Origin: Symsagittifera roscoffensis
Taxonomy: Eukaryota > Xenacoelomorpha > Acoela > Convolutidae
DNA: 64,000 bases
Direction: 5' to 3'
NCBI RefSeq assembly: GCF_963678635.1
Contig: NC_087068.1
Span: 5,417,079-5,481,078 of the forward strand
Shown here: positions 48,401 to 57,833 of the stretch, in pieces
Layout: each line of letters starts with the position of its first letter
Position numbering within the stretch: the stretch's first letter is position 1
The notes under the pieces: generated by a model
Told to the model about the DNA's origin: nothing
Databases searched by the model: none
Seen by the model: the letters and a program-made list of their open reading frames with translations, nothing else
Position numbers and translations under genes: made by a program

Positions 48401-51146
48401 AAAATTTCTCGTTGTTTTCATTTTTAAATTAGGCGTGAACAACTTGAAAAATTTTCAATACAAAACAAATCAAATAAATAAATGAAAGACACTGTGTACT
48501 TAATAACTTAAAAAAGGAGAGCAGCGGGATGCAACCAAAACAGTCTCCAAGCCTATCAATGTGGCCTATCCTTAAACGAAGCACGAACTTGAAACAAACC
48601 TACTACGAAAAAGACGGGCAAACAAAAGCCATTCAGCCGAAAACCACGAAGCAAAAATCATGAAACTGAACAAAAACTGAGCGAATACAAAATTTTTACC
48701 GTTCTAAAATTAATTTACTTACATTTAATAATTCAGAAAACCAACAACTTCTGTTAAAAAACTGGAAAGCAAACTAATAATCAATTAATGAAACAAATGC
48801 AAATCACACCTAAATTAATCATCGAATTACACACAGACGAACCGGAGCTTCACGCAATTTGCCGTACATCACAAACATATCATGGCAAGGGAAACCTGAA
48901 AAATTAAATCTAAATTCTAAATAAAATGCCCATCACGTTTTTCGTGCCCTTCACACTTTTGCTGGTTGATACCGGACTTCGAGTTCCTTTTAAGGAAGGA
49001 AATGAACTGAAATTAAAACGAAATCAAAAGTCAAACCGCGAAAAATCGAACTTTAATGTGAACAAATTTTAAGTTTCTCCTGAAAAAAAAAACATTTAAA
49101 TCTAAATAAGAGTTCTTGATGATTTCATTGACTCTTTATAAGATTATAGCATAGACGCGGCAGTCCTTTTTATCATCATTTTAGGAAGATAGCATCAGTA
49201 GCTGTCTTTAGTGTGAAGAAAAAAAATTGCTGACTGCTTGCTACTTATTAACTTACTGAATATCATGTACCAGGCAACACCCTTGTTTCATGCAAAACTT
49301 ATTGTTCATATTAAAAATTATGACATCGTTCAGACAAATACATAAGGGCAATCCGAATGCAAAAAATGAGCCGATAGTTACTATGCCAAAAAACATCAAA
49401 TTGAAAAAGAAATCTTCCTCATATTGAACAACGCCAACAGACTTTAGGCTATAGGTTACCGTACTCCAGAAAAACGAAAAACAAACTTTTTTTTTCAATT
49501 TCTGTCATAGAAAAGCCATCGCATTGAAGATATTTTAAATAATGGCATTTGGATTTGTGGAAAAAAAAAATATTTTGACTGATTTTGTTTTTCTAAAACA
49601 GCTTCTTCTTCTGCAAACTTGATCAGCAGGTATTTTTCAAATTGCGGTAAGAATTAGAAAAATAAAAGCCATATTGGAACTTAATTTGAAACTCAAGTTA
49701 AATCAATCTTTCGCGCAATTTGTACTTTGAAACTAGAGAGCGTGACTTGCAATCAAATTAGCAAATAAAGTTGCAGCACCTCAGAAGTCAAACCGTCAAA
49801 TGATGAACCTCAGTGGAAACTAAGTTTCAGAACTACAGAAAAAACGAGAACTTAAAACCTAAAAAATCACTTCGTTAATCAACAATAAAAAAACCAGCAG
49901 TATCTTCAAATTTCAGTCAACGTCCGGACGGACTTAAAATGATTGAAGATTTTGAAATGAGCTCAATTATGAGATACACTGTCCAAACTTCTGTTAAAAG
50001 TATTCAAGCCCTCTTGGATAATCCATTTGAATAAAAACCAACAAAAACCATCCGAAAACAATACTGCCTAGATGAGGCAAACACGATTCGCTCGAATTAA
50101 TTACTTCCACGAAATTTTTCACGTTTGCGTTTGGAAAACTTCGAATACCTAATTAGCTTTCACTAATCAAACAAGCTGTTCCTGAAGTGAAATGCCAAGC
50201 AATCTGTTCTCAAAGTTTCTACCGCGAAGAAAGTCCCGCTTGCGATACACTTAGTTTTGAAAGTTTAGTTTGGCCATCTTAAAATTGACTCAATCGCTGC
50301 CACCAGTGCGTGATGTATGAGAGTAGTTTGTTTACGACGTGCAAGGGAAAAACTCACAAGGTCACAATATTGGCCTAGGTAATACAGGGCCTGTTGCATT
50401 CTTACAGCCGTCTCATCCGGGCTGTCATGATGTAAGCAACACACATGTTCATCGGTTTCTAATATAAGCATAACACAAGTTGTAGCCCAATCTGATCCAA
50501 CATACTGAGGCGAACGGTCGGTAAGGTTGGATTTACGGACAATCGCACACTCGTTTTCATGGACAGCTAGACATGTTGCGTAAGATGGTGGTTTCACAAC
50601 GACTTGACTAAAACAGAAGTCTTTGCAGGTTGAAATATTACGATTTTGAGTAATTATAAAACACCAGACTACGAGTGCCGTGCAAGTAACTCAGTTATTC
50701 TCACTTTCATAAATTTGAAAACAATTAACACAGATTTTTAGCCGAGTAGCTAAAAGCAGTAGCGGATTGAGGGGGGGGGGGACGCCTACCCTCTAGGATT
50801 CGGCCCCCTGCCGACCCAAAGGGTACCCCTTTGTACTATTTTTGAGACATCCATTTGTGGTGACGGACCCTAAAAATTTTCTAAAGGCGCCAATATATAC
50901 TAATTTTGGGGGAGCGCGCGACTTTTTAGTCAAAATTTACCGTTTTTGGCCATTTTCAAAACCTAGATCCGCGCCTGGCTAAAAGAATTATTATTACTGC
51001 ATTTAAAAGCAGATATATTAGGTAACTTGAGTTTAACATGGTTTCACTGACGTTTGAAAAACTTTAGTCGAATTTTTCAATTGTTTTGAACTGTTCAATA
51101 AATCTGCGAGTTCTATACTGCAACATTCCAAGTCTTTGAATACCAT
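45442..51146 (-). CDS. NTAN1: Protein N-terminal asparagine amidohydrolase (6 exons)
   Basis: Exons 51052-51146, 50366-50607, 48129-48244, 47768-47958, 45755-45832 and 45442-45673 join in phase to 317 codons plus stop (human 310). The enzyme deamidates N-terminal Asn to Asp and so feeds the Arg/N-degron pathway. Matches to the family: VGSDWATTCVMLILET (family GSDDATTC, holding the cysteine taken as nucleophile), KVYAVGGYFDG (EVHLVGGF), the GRPIHMGVAFSV block, and a C-terminus RSSTSPEVEPANF...FLLENHPFMKNLFNGG that parallels STSPLAEPPHF...FLKKHPSPAHTLFSGN. Exon 1 (MVFKDLECCSIELADLL...) is chosen by phase, its GTCAGT donor and a strong acceptor 21 nt before the ATG. The exon 2 donor is the weaker GTGACC, because the nearby GTGAGT breaks the frame. 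Introns hold three hAT-type MITEs and a SINE. Confidence 0.92.
46131..46345. mobile_element. Truncated hAT-type MITE
   Basis: It begins GGGGCAGGCTTTGAGG with a long G run, has GGGATTCGACATCCTCACC and GGCGCCTTTCGGCGCCAATG, and fades out without a CCCCTG end. It lies in an NTAN1 intron. Confidence 0.6.
46602..46785 (-). mobile_element. tRNA-derived SINE
   Basis: It has the GCGAAGCTTCGC tail at the low-coordinate side and a tRNA-like head on the minus strand with CATGAGACTCGAATTCTCGAGGG and a B-box-like GGCTCGAAGCC. The AT-rich companion block follows to about 47,170. It lies in an NTAN1 intron. Confidence 0.7.
47210..47567. mobile_element. hAT-type MITE with 8-bp target duplication (7/8)
   Basis: The 358-bp element starts CAGGGGCGGGTCTAGGATTTTC and ends AATCCACCCCTG. 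It is flanked by ATAACACT (47202-47209) and ATCACACT (47568-47575). The TATATTGGCGCCAAAGGCGCC motif is inside. It lies in an NTAN1 intron and inserted beside the SINE companion block. Confidence 0.87.
48245..50365. other. NTAN1 intron 2
   Basis: Over 2 kb without coding exons. ORFs at 48,250-48,377 and 49,253-49,498 have hydrophobic stretches but no family match. A partial TTGGAAAAGAG-family repeat lies at about 48,910-49,150. Nothing else is seen. Confidence 0.6.
50757..50977. mobile_element. hAT-type MITE with perfect 8-bp target duplication
   Basis: The 221-bp element is flanked by GCTAAAAG at 50749-50756 and 50978-50985 (exact). It starts CAGTAGCGGATTGAGG with an adjoining G run and ends CCTAGATCCGCGCCTG. 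It contains GGATTCGGCCCCCTGCCGACC and GCGCCAATATATACTAATTTT. It lies in NTAN1 intron 1. The perfect duplication points to a fairly recent insertion. Confidence 0.9.
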
Positions 51147-51167
51147 TTTCACACCCCCATCGACACT

Positions 51168-51169
51168 CT
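51168..51169 (-). promoter_or_regulatory. Strong splice acceptor 21 nt before the NTAN1 start
   Basis: The minus strand reads ACCTTGTTTTCTGTTTCAG, an excellent pyrimidine tract and acceptor, then 21 nt of leader and ATG. It is a candidate trans-splice site, or the 3' end of a 5' UTR intron. Confidence 0.6.
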
Positions 51170-51324
51170 GAAACAGAAAACAAGGTAAAAATGTCTGCTT
51201 GGAACGATCTTTTCAGCATAGCATCAAATTTCAGTTGGTCTATTTCAGGGTCTAATGACATGTAACGACTTTTAGGAGAGAAGCCGGACGAATCATACTT
51301 AGCTTTCGACTAAATACAAATAAT

Positions 51325-51430
51325 AACCACATAGCTGGGTCCCAGGAGTGCTAACGACTACAGGGCTAAAACCAATTATTTTATTTATTTTTAGTGACAG
51401 TTACATAACCCTTAAGTACTTATGCTTTCA
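51325..51430 (-). mobile_element. Gypsy LTR fragment
   Basis: AACCACATAGCTGGGTC, CAGGGCTAAAACCAATTATTTTATT and TAGTGACAG match, in order, 10,328-10,430 of the left LTR and about 55,850-55,950 of the right LTR. Only the central part of the LTR remains. Confidence 0.65.
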
Positions 51431-51479
51431 AATAAATGGTAAAAAAATTCAATCAAGAAATGAAAATAAACATTGTGGT

Positions 51480-54400
51480 AAAACAAATGAAGAAAAAGTG
51501 AGCTGTGTTTGAGTGCCGGCTCAAGCACACAGATGACGTTGCCACGTTGCACAGCGACGCCCAGCCGTTGTCTTAAAAATAGAAAACTGCGTCAATGCGG
51601 CGGGAGAGTTCTTTCAAAAAGTTTTAGCTGGTTTCACCTATACCTCCAAGGGTCTCGATTGCAAAAGGTTCAAAATGGTGAGAGGTTTCCAGCTGGCGAT
51701 AATTGTTGCATTTTCTATCCTCGGCTATCTTGGCGATGACTGGGCCTTCTTGTTTTACTGAGGAGGTATTGGATGTCGCGACTCTGTTGACGCCTGTAAA
51801 ATCCCAGGAAATGGGCTTGGCACGATGCCATGGTGTCAACGTGGTGCCGTCCGGTCGGCGTCCGTCATCACGGAGAAGGCCAGTAGGTTCAAGTGTGACG
51901 GGAATTTGAGCGGTTTAAGGCGTCACTGATAACTCCATTGCATATGGTGTATCTCGTCAACCTTCAGGTTGATTCGAGGGCAGACCAAGGCATGCGTGCC
52001 GTTGTAGTCGAGAGTGCTGCCACACAGACACCTGTGTATTGTTGATACAGGGGCGCCCAATCTGATGCCACAGGCAATGCCGAATTTGTCATCCTGGAGA
52101 CAGAGAGCAAGAGGATTGGAAGGAAGGGCATTGAGCCAATCTCCTGCGTCTGGGCAGTTGACTCTTTGTAGGCGAGCTTTTTGAAGATCAATTGCAGATT
52201 GCTCGATAAGTAGTCTGAGATTGTTTTTCGAGACTGGATTAGTCCATTGTTTCTGAAGTGGTATAGTCATTGCAGCATTTATACTGGAAACTTCACCTGC
52301 CATTGATTCACAAAGTGATAGTGCCTCTCGGAGAAGCAAATCTGAGGGGGAATGATTATTGAACAGTGATGTGGCAAGTGAAGAGCAAGAAACGAACGCT
52401 GCAATGAAAGCAGAGGGTGCTAGTTCAATAGGAGACTGTAGGCCGAAGCCACCAAGCTTGACTGGGAGTGTCAGCCGAGTCCAAGTGTCTCTCCCAAGAG
52501 ATATGTTCATGACTGATTCCATGGTGTCTTTCATGTTTTCATGCATTTCTTGTAAAATTTAGTCCTTTTTGAAGTCAGCAGAGGTACGGATTATGTATAA
52601 AAGTTTTGGTATAGCGAAGCAGTTTTTAATGAGGAGGAATGCGTGATGTTTGGGAATATCTTCGATGTTGGTGCAGAGGCATTTGAACTCTTCATTTTTT
52701 TTCTCGAGTATCGTGTCAAGGCTTTTCTCGCCTAATGCTGCACCTAGAAGTGTCACGTCCTCTACCGGGATCAACTCGTTGCCCGGACAGAAAGCGTTAA
52801 ACTTCCCAAGAATTGAGACAGTATTTTCTCCTTTCACCGTGAGTTCACATTTGGCGGGCTTGATCATCAGTCCAAGTTTTCTGGCCTCATCAATGAGTTC
52901 TTTCAAGTCTTGTAAGACGGTTTTCCAGTTATCACCTGCCGATAAGTGATCAAGGTAGCCACATTTGAATTTGAAAGCGAGGTTAGTGAGCAGATGATGA
53001 ATAACAATGCAGAATCCAATGGACGCAATCAGATCACCTTGCTGAAAACCTTCGCTTGAAAAGATAATGTAGTCACCGTAGCACAAAAATGAAGAATGTT
53101 TTTAACAGCGTTTTACGAATGTATAGACCTCTGGGGCATGTAATTTGATTACTTCCGCCAGGAAATCTCTTCTGACGGTATTGAATGCATTTGCAATATC
53201 GATATTGAAGCAGAGCATGTCGTCGAGCATGTTGTTGATGAAGTATCGAGCAGCGTGAGCAGCCGCTTCTGCTCTAAAACGGACACCTGCTTCAAGTTGC
53301 ATGGGTGCCATCATTGTTGCAATTTTTTTGGCGATAACACTGGCAGCGCACTTGCCGGCAAGTCATATGAATGCTTCGCCAACGGCAATTGGCCTTAGTT
53401 CAGCAGATATTTTCTCCAGCGATATGAGATTTGCACCGAACAGTAGTGGTTGGACGCTTACTTGAATTTCATTGCTGAGAAAGATGTTGCATACATCGGT
53501 GATAGATTCAAGGAGTTTTTTGCCCGTTTCTCCAAATTGACTGAGACGCCATCTTTTAGATGTTGTGCCCGGAGTGATGAAGGGCCTGCTCTAGATCCGT
53601 TAGGGAAAGATTTTATCATGTCTTTCACGAGGTCATAGGTATCAGTGAGAGTATCAGTTTCGTGTTTGATTGGCGGAAAAGGTCGCCTGTTTTCGGGACA
53701 GTCCTGATGTTTGTCCTGAAGAAGCTTGAGGTTGGTTTCGTCAGGGGTAGCAGAAGAGTCAGCTGAGCTCTCGAATCTGACAGGACCCTTAACATCTCCC
53801 GTGTCAAGTTTTCCAATATTCTTTTCGCAATGTTTTATGTTGTAGAAGTGTTCTTCCTGGTACTGACTTTCTGTTCTTCCGACATAGCTTGTGTAATGAG
53901 ATCATTGATGTCCAGTTGCAAGAAAGCAGCAGTTTGCTTGTTAACGTGGCTGGCTAGAGACTGATTTTTGCGAGAATTGGATCTAGCTGGCGCTTTCAAG
54001 CAGTGATGAGCGAAGAGAAGTACACGCAACCAGGAATTGATGTTCATTGGGTTGCGAATGACATCTTTGATAAGGGTGGTGAGGGCTTGAGCAAAAGATG
54101 TCCTAGCTGCTTTGGGCACGTGCTTGAGGACTTTGCAGCGTGAGTTTTTGACGAGATCTAGCAGACATGTGTCTTGCGTCTTGACAAGTTTTGGAATAGA
54201 AGCAGTGGCCGGGTGACCAGAAGAGGGACATCTGGTGTGGCCAAAAGAGGGACATCTGGTGGTCCATGTGCGCGAAAAGTTTTGTTGGCGAGAAGTGAGA
54301 TACTCTTGCTACAGCTTGGGCAAGGCTGCTTACTACTGGTTCCTCGTCCAACCAAGCAATCTGGGCATTTGAAGTCTTCCATATGGTTCACAGCCTCTGA

Positions 54401-54740
54401 AGTCAGATCGAGGCAGATGCTGTGGAACCAGCGTTCACAGACATTGCAGCACATCCATTGGATTCATCGCCTCGAGGTTGCTGGCAACCACTGGAGGAGC
54501 ATCTTTTTTGTGTTCTCCAGGCCGTCCTGAAGGAGCATCTCTAAGGCGGCCTGGGGTCTGGGTCAGGATGTTATCAGAATTTTGACTGTTGGCCCTTGTC
54601 GTCCTTCGTAACATTGGTTGCTCTGAATGTGGCGAAAGTGGTTGAGAGGCGGGGTCACCCTGGCGACTCCGCGTCATCATTGTCCTCGACATCATTGGTC
54701 CACTCCCATATTGGATTTTATTTTGTCCCTGGAGCGTTTT
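51480..54740 (-). pseudogene. Decayed non-LTR retrotransposon (PHD-like finger, RT, nuclease-like C-terminus)
   Basis: Pieces in order on the minus strand: an N-terminal region (54695-54435); after a frame change, a PHD/RING-like half finger CCNVCERWFHSIC...CPDC (54454-54158); a helical region (54119-53835); RT blocks LLFGANLISLEKISAELRPI, then an in-frame TGA near 53,368, NIDIANAFNTVRRD, GFQQGDLIASIGFC and KLGLMIKPAKCELTV (53440-52559); LPVKLGGFGL; a C-terminal finger CLCG...H..VC (to 51923); and a last domain GRRPDGTTL...WDFTGV...RKCNNYRQL...FEPFAIETLG (51860-51624). RPDG, WD and K-x2-Y spacing suggests a PD-(D/E)XK nuclease as in R2-like elements; that part is inference. The catalytic YxDD reads YLDH (52946-52957), so it is dead. 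Confidence 0.85.
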
Positions 54741-55635
54741 GAACTATCCGAGATGTTGTGATTACTATGATGTTCCACACTGTGATTAGTACATAATGTC
54801 GTCAGCGTTTTTTTGTAATTGGGAGAGGAAGTGTAATTAACTTCTAGTTAAATTTTGAATCCGATTACGACCCTAAGACAAGCGATTTGTCAGGCGGTAG
54901 AATTCGTCGAATGCCACTGTCAAGCTTTCATGACATGTATATACAAATGGATCCGAGATGAACTATAAACTCGCACAGCTAATAATAGCGAAATGTTACA
55001 TTAAAGACACGAGTTCTTATTGATTGTTGTATCTAAACTAACGGTATGGTGCTGCGATTGGCTAAAAGAAGACACGCAATTGAATGCCGCTTCATTCCCT
55101 CTATTTAATAAGTTTATCACAACAATTAGGCTAATAGCCTCAAATAAACAACTGATTTGGAAATAAATTCAATCAATCAGAAGCTACAGTAGCTTAAGCA
55201 GCTTTGAAAATTTTTATAAAATTAATCGGCTTCGAGCCTTCAATTCCACAATTCCTGGGAAATAACCAGCGCAGTTTAAAAAATAATTGGAAAACTGAAA
55301 ATTTATTTGCAATTAATTGGACTGTTTGAAATCAATTATCAATTTATTGGAGCAAACCAAAATTAGATGGCAATTCAATTGCAAACGCGAAGCATCACGC
55401 TTGGTTAACAACTTTTCACCCACGAGTTCACTCTCAGTACTTTAAGACTAAATGTTTCAAAGAAAAATTATTGAAATTGGAAGTCGAAGGTTTTCGGAAG
55501 TCTGTCCATCGTCAGGTTAAAAAAACTGATATAGAATGATTTACAGTCGTTAAAACATAAAAAAAATTCTGAGATTTCTAATTTTCCTTAGCGCTTTCCT
55601 ATAATATTTTTTCGTTTTCACATTTTTTTCGGTTG
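54741..55635. other. Intergenic, nothing recognised
   Basis: AT-rich DNA between the non-LTR element and the right LTR. No ORF, RNA gene or repeat is recognised. Confidence 0.6.
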
Positions 55636-56542
55636 TGTAACATTCGCCCGGAAGATACATATCGACGGATAACAAAACTAAGTCTTAAGACGACTGGCTA
55701 GCGTCTAAACAGAGCTTTGCATGTTTTTCACCGTCTCTACCAAGCCAGTACTTTTCGGTGGTCTTTTCTAACGTCGGGTCGACAAAAACGTTACTGTTCT
55801 CCGGCTTCGACCAGAACGCTCAAATTAACTGAATTACATGCAAAAATAGTGAGCTCATGGCTGGGTCTCAGTATCCCCAGACCACGAGGTCACTCCTAAA
55901 AACAGGGCTACTACTTATTATATTACTATTGTTTTTGTTCAGTAGATAAAAATCATCATCTCCATCGAAGATGGATCAACCCTTTCCCCCCCAACTCTTA
56001 GCACCTCATCCTTGTCAAAACTAATCCAAATATCAATTAAATTCAAGTCAGGACATGACAGGATGCTAAAAGTTCATATGAGTCAATAAAAGTTTTCCGT
56101 CCCGAGACCCTTCCGGATTCTTGAATCCGGTGAATCAAGCTCCTTAAGTTCGATTTCACGACAACACGGAAGGCTGGTTTCTTACCCTTCACCGTTGTTC
56201 GCAACGGCCTTGCAACTATTGTAGCAGCACAATAGTTGCAACTCGGAACGTTCTCTGCAATCTGCTGCTGTTTTTCTTCAATTTCGACTTCTTCAATTTC
56301 GATAAAGTTGTTCTCGTCAGCGCAACTAATGTTGTTGTTTTTCTTCTCTCGTTTCTTGTTAAAATGGCCGTTTCAGCATTTCTCAGAAATGTGACGTCAT
56401 CATTCGAATTTTTGAAATTTTAAAATACCAGAATATTCCAGCCTTCACCGTTTGGCTAAACGTTCCAATAACGCCCTTAGTTCTTAAAAACCACCAATCC
56501 GGAAGGCTTACTGCTAAAATTCCGAATTCTGCAGAGATTGCA
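55636..56542 (-). mobile_element. 3' LTR of a gypsy-related element
   Basis: The plus strand begins TGTAACATTCGCCCGG and ends GAGATTGCA, giving TGCAAT...TGTTACA in element orientation. It is collinear with the 5' LTR at 10,116-10,998 over its whole length but diverged. It lies downstream of three minus-strand ORFs, so it fits a 3' LTR. A solo LTR is the alternative. No clear polypurine tract is visible at its 5' side. Confidence 0.75.
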
Positions 56543-57395
56543 TTTTTGACATTCAGGTCGAATGTCACATACTCCCCGGACAGTCCGGTCAATGTCCTCA
56601 TTGAATCGCGCAATGTTCTAAATGGTTACAGTGTCATCGAACAGAATTTACAAAATGCACGAAATTACTTTTATCTACGTCACATCGACTCACTGCAGAA
56701 TATAAATGGCATCATACTACATCACTATAGCCTTCAAATTCCTTCATTAATCTGCACATTGAGGATATGACTTAAGATAAAACATTTTTTCTGACTTCCA
56801 GTGTCAATGTCCCGATTAGAACTTTTTCTCCTAGATTTAAAAAGTGTTGGCTTGCGGGACAGTCCTGCCAACCAACAAGCTAAAATTATCCTACTATGCT
56901 CCTTCCCTTCGGAAATCTTGCTTGTTTATTGTTCTGAATATTAAAACTAAGAAACTTTGTGGTTAGAAAGAACAATGAAACAATCTCCCTCTTCGAGAGA
57001 TTACTCAAGCCTTCCACATCACCACAAAGTGATCAGTCTTCCTAAATGATTAAAAACAATCATGCAGGCTGGAATATTTAAATATACTCTTCCCTCAAGC
57101 CTTTCTAAATAAATAATAAGTGAGTGTCTCTAAAGCCACTTCAACTAAAATCAAAATGCAAATGTATAAATGCAACAATTTCAAAACTCAACTAAATGTT
57201 TCAGTTTTCAATTACAACTTGGTTGCTTGGTTTCTCACTTGAGTTTTTCACACACATAAAACAATTCTGAGTTTTAAGTTTTTCTTCATCACTCCTTTGT
57301 TCTCTTCTTTTTTCGTCGTTTAGAAGTTCTAAAACTTAAGTTTAGAAGTTCTTCTAATTTTCTTTCTTGTTGCCTCTTGTTTTCTCGACCATTCA
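56543..57395 (-). other. Probable 3' untranslated region of the right-hand element
   Basis: About 850 bp lies between the last ORF and the LTR. It holds a short ORF (56,383-56,613 overlaps the LTR) with no domain. Pyrimidine-rich plus-strand stretches (57,290-57,330) could be purine tracts in the RNA, but none abuts the LTR. Confidence 0.5.
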
Positions 57396-57833
57396 TCAAT
57401 GTTCCATTTCTTCCTCCTGTGTTACTGACTCCGCACTTTCGGTTTCCGTGTCCTGTAGCGCATCATTGGCTATCCTGACGCTGTTGGAAGCCGTCCTCCA
57501 ACACTTCTGCTCTTCTACCCTCTTTTTACAGCAAGGTAGGGGATCCACGTTGGATTCTCTGTTTCTGCAGAAACTGTTGTGGAGACACAACGTCACGTTT
57601 CTCTCCAAATCTTCTTTCAGAATCTCTGCCTTCTCATTTCCACTACGCTCACTCGTCCTGGAAATCCTTTTCACGGCGGTGGTCACTGCATTCCGATGAG
57701 TCACGAGAGCTCGCTTGAAAGCTCCTGCCCCAATGTCCAGCTGATATTCACTGTACACCCTGCCGTGCTTCGACATATGCTTTTTCGCATACTCGTACAA
57801 CCATGCAGTCATGTTGGCTCTGAACCATGGCAT
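57396..57833 (-). CDS. Unknown ORF3, 145 aa, overlapping ORF2
   Basis: Starts MPWFRANMTAWLYEYAKKHMSK and overlaps the last 86 nt of ORF2 in another frame. It is basic and helical, then Cys-containing (C-N-S-F-C, CCKKR), ending in an acidic EEEMEH tail. No family is recognised. The frame overlap with ORF2 resembles compact retroelement or viral coding. The length and the end just before a 3' UTR favour a real gene, but it could be chance. Confidence 0.5.
   Translation of the reverse strand: MPWFRANMTAWLYEYAKKHMSKHGRVYSEYQLDIGAGAFKRALVTHRNAVTTAVKRISRTSERSGNEKAEILKEDLERNVTLCLHNSFCRNRESNVDPLPCCKKRVEEQKCWRTASNSVRIANDALQDTETESAESVTQEEEMEH

Noticed and set aside
49253-49498. Hydrophobic 81-codon ORF as an extra NTAN1 exon or gene
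   Set aside because: No family match, AT-biased, and the flanking NTAN1 exons already join in phase without it.
50352-50366. GTGAGT donor at the end of NTAN1 exon 2
   Set aside because: It is the better consensus, but it leaves phase 0 while the next exon needs one carried base. The GTGACC site just upstream restores the frame and the LKVYAVGG match.
51064-51261. 65-codon ORF upstream of NTAN1 as a separate protein
   Set aside because: It reads across the strong TTTCAG acceptor. The third frame after that acceptor gives NTAN1 exon 1 with correct phase.
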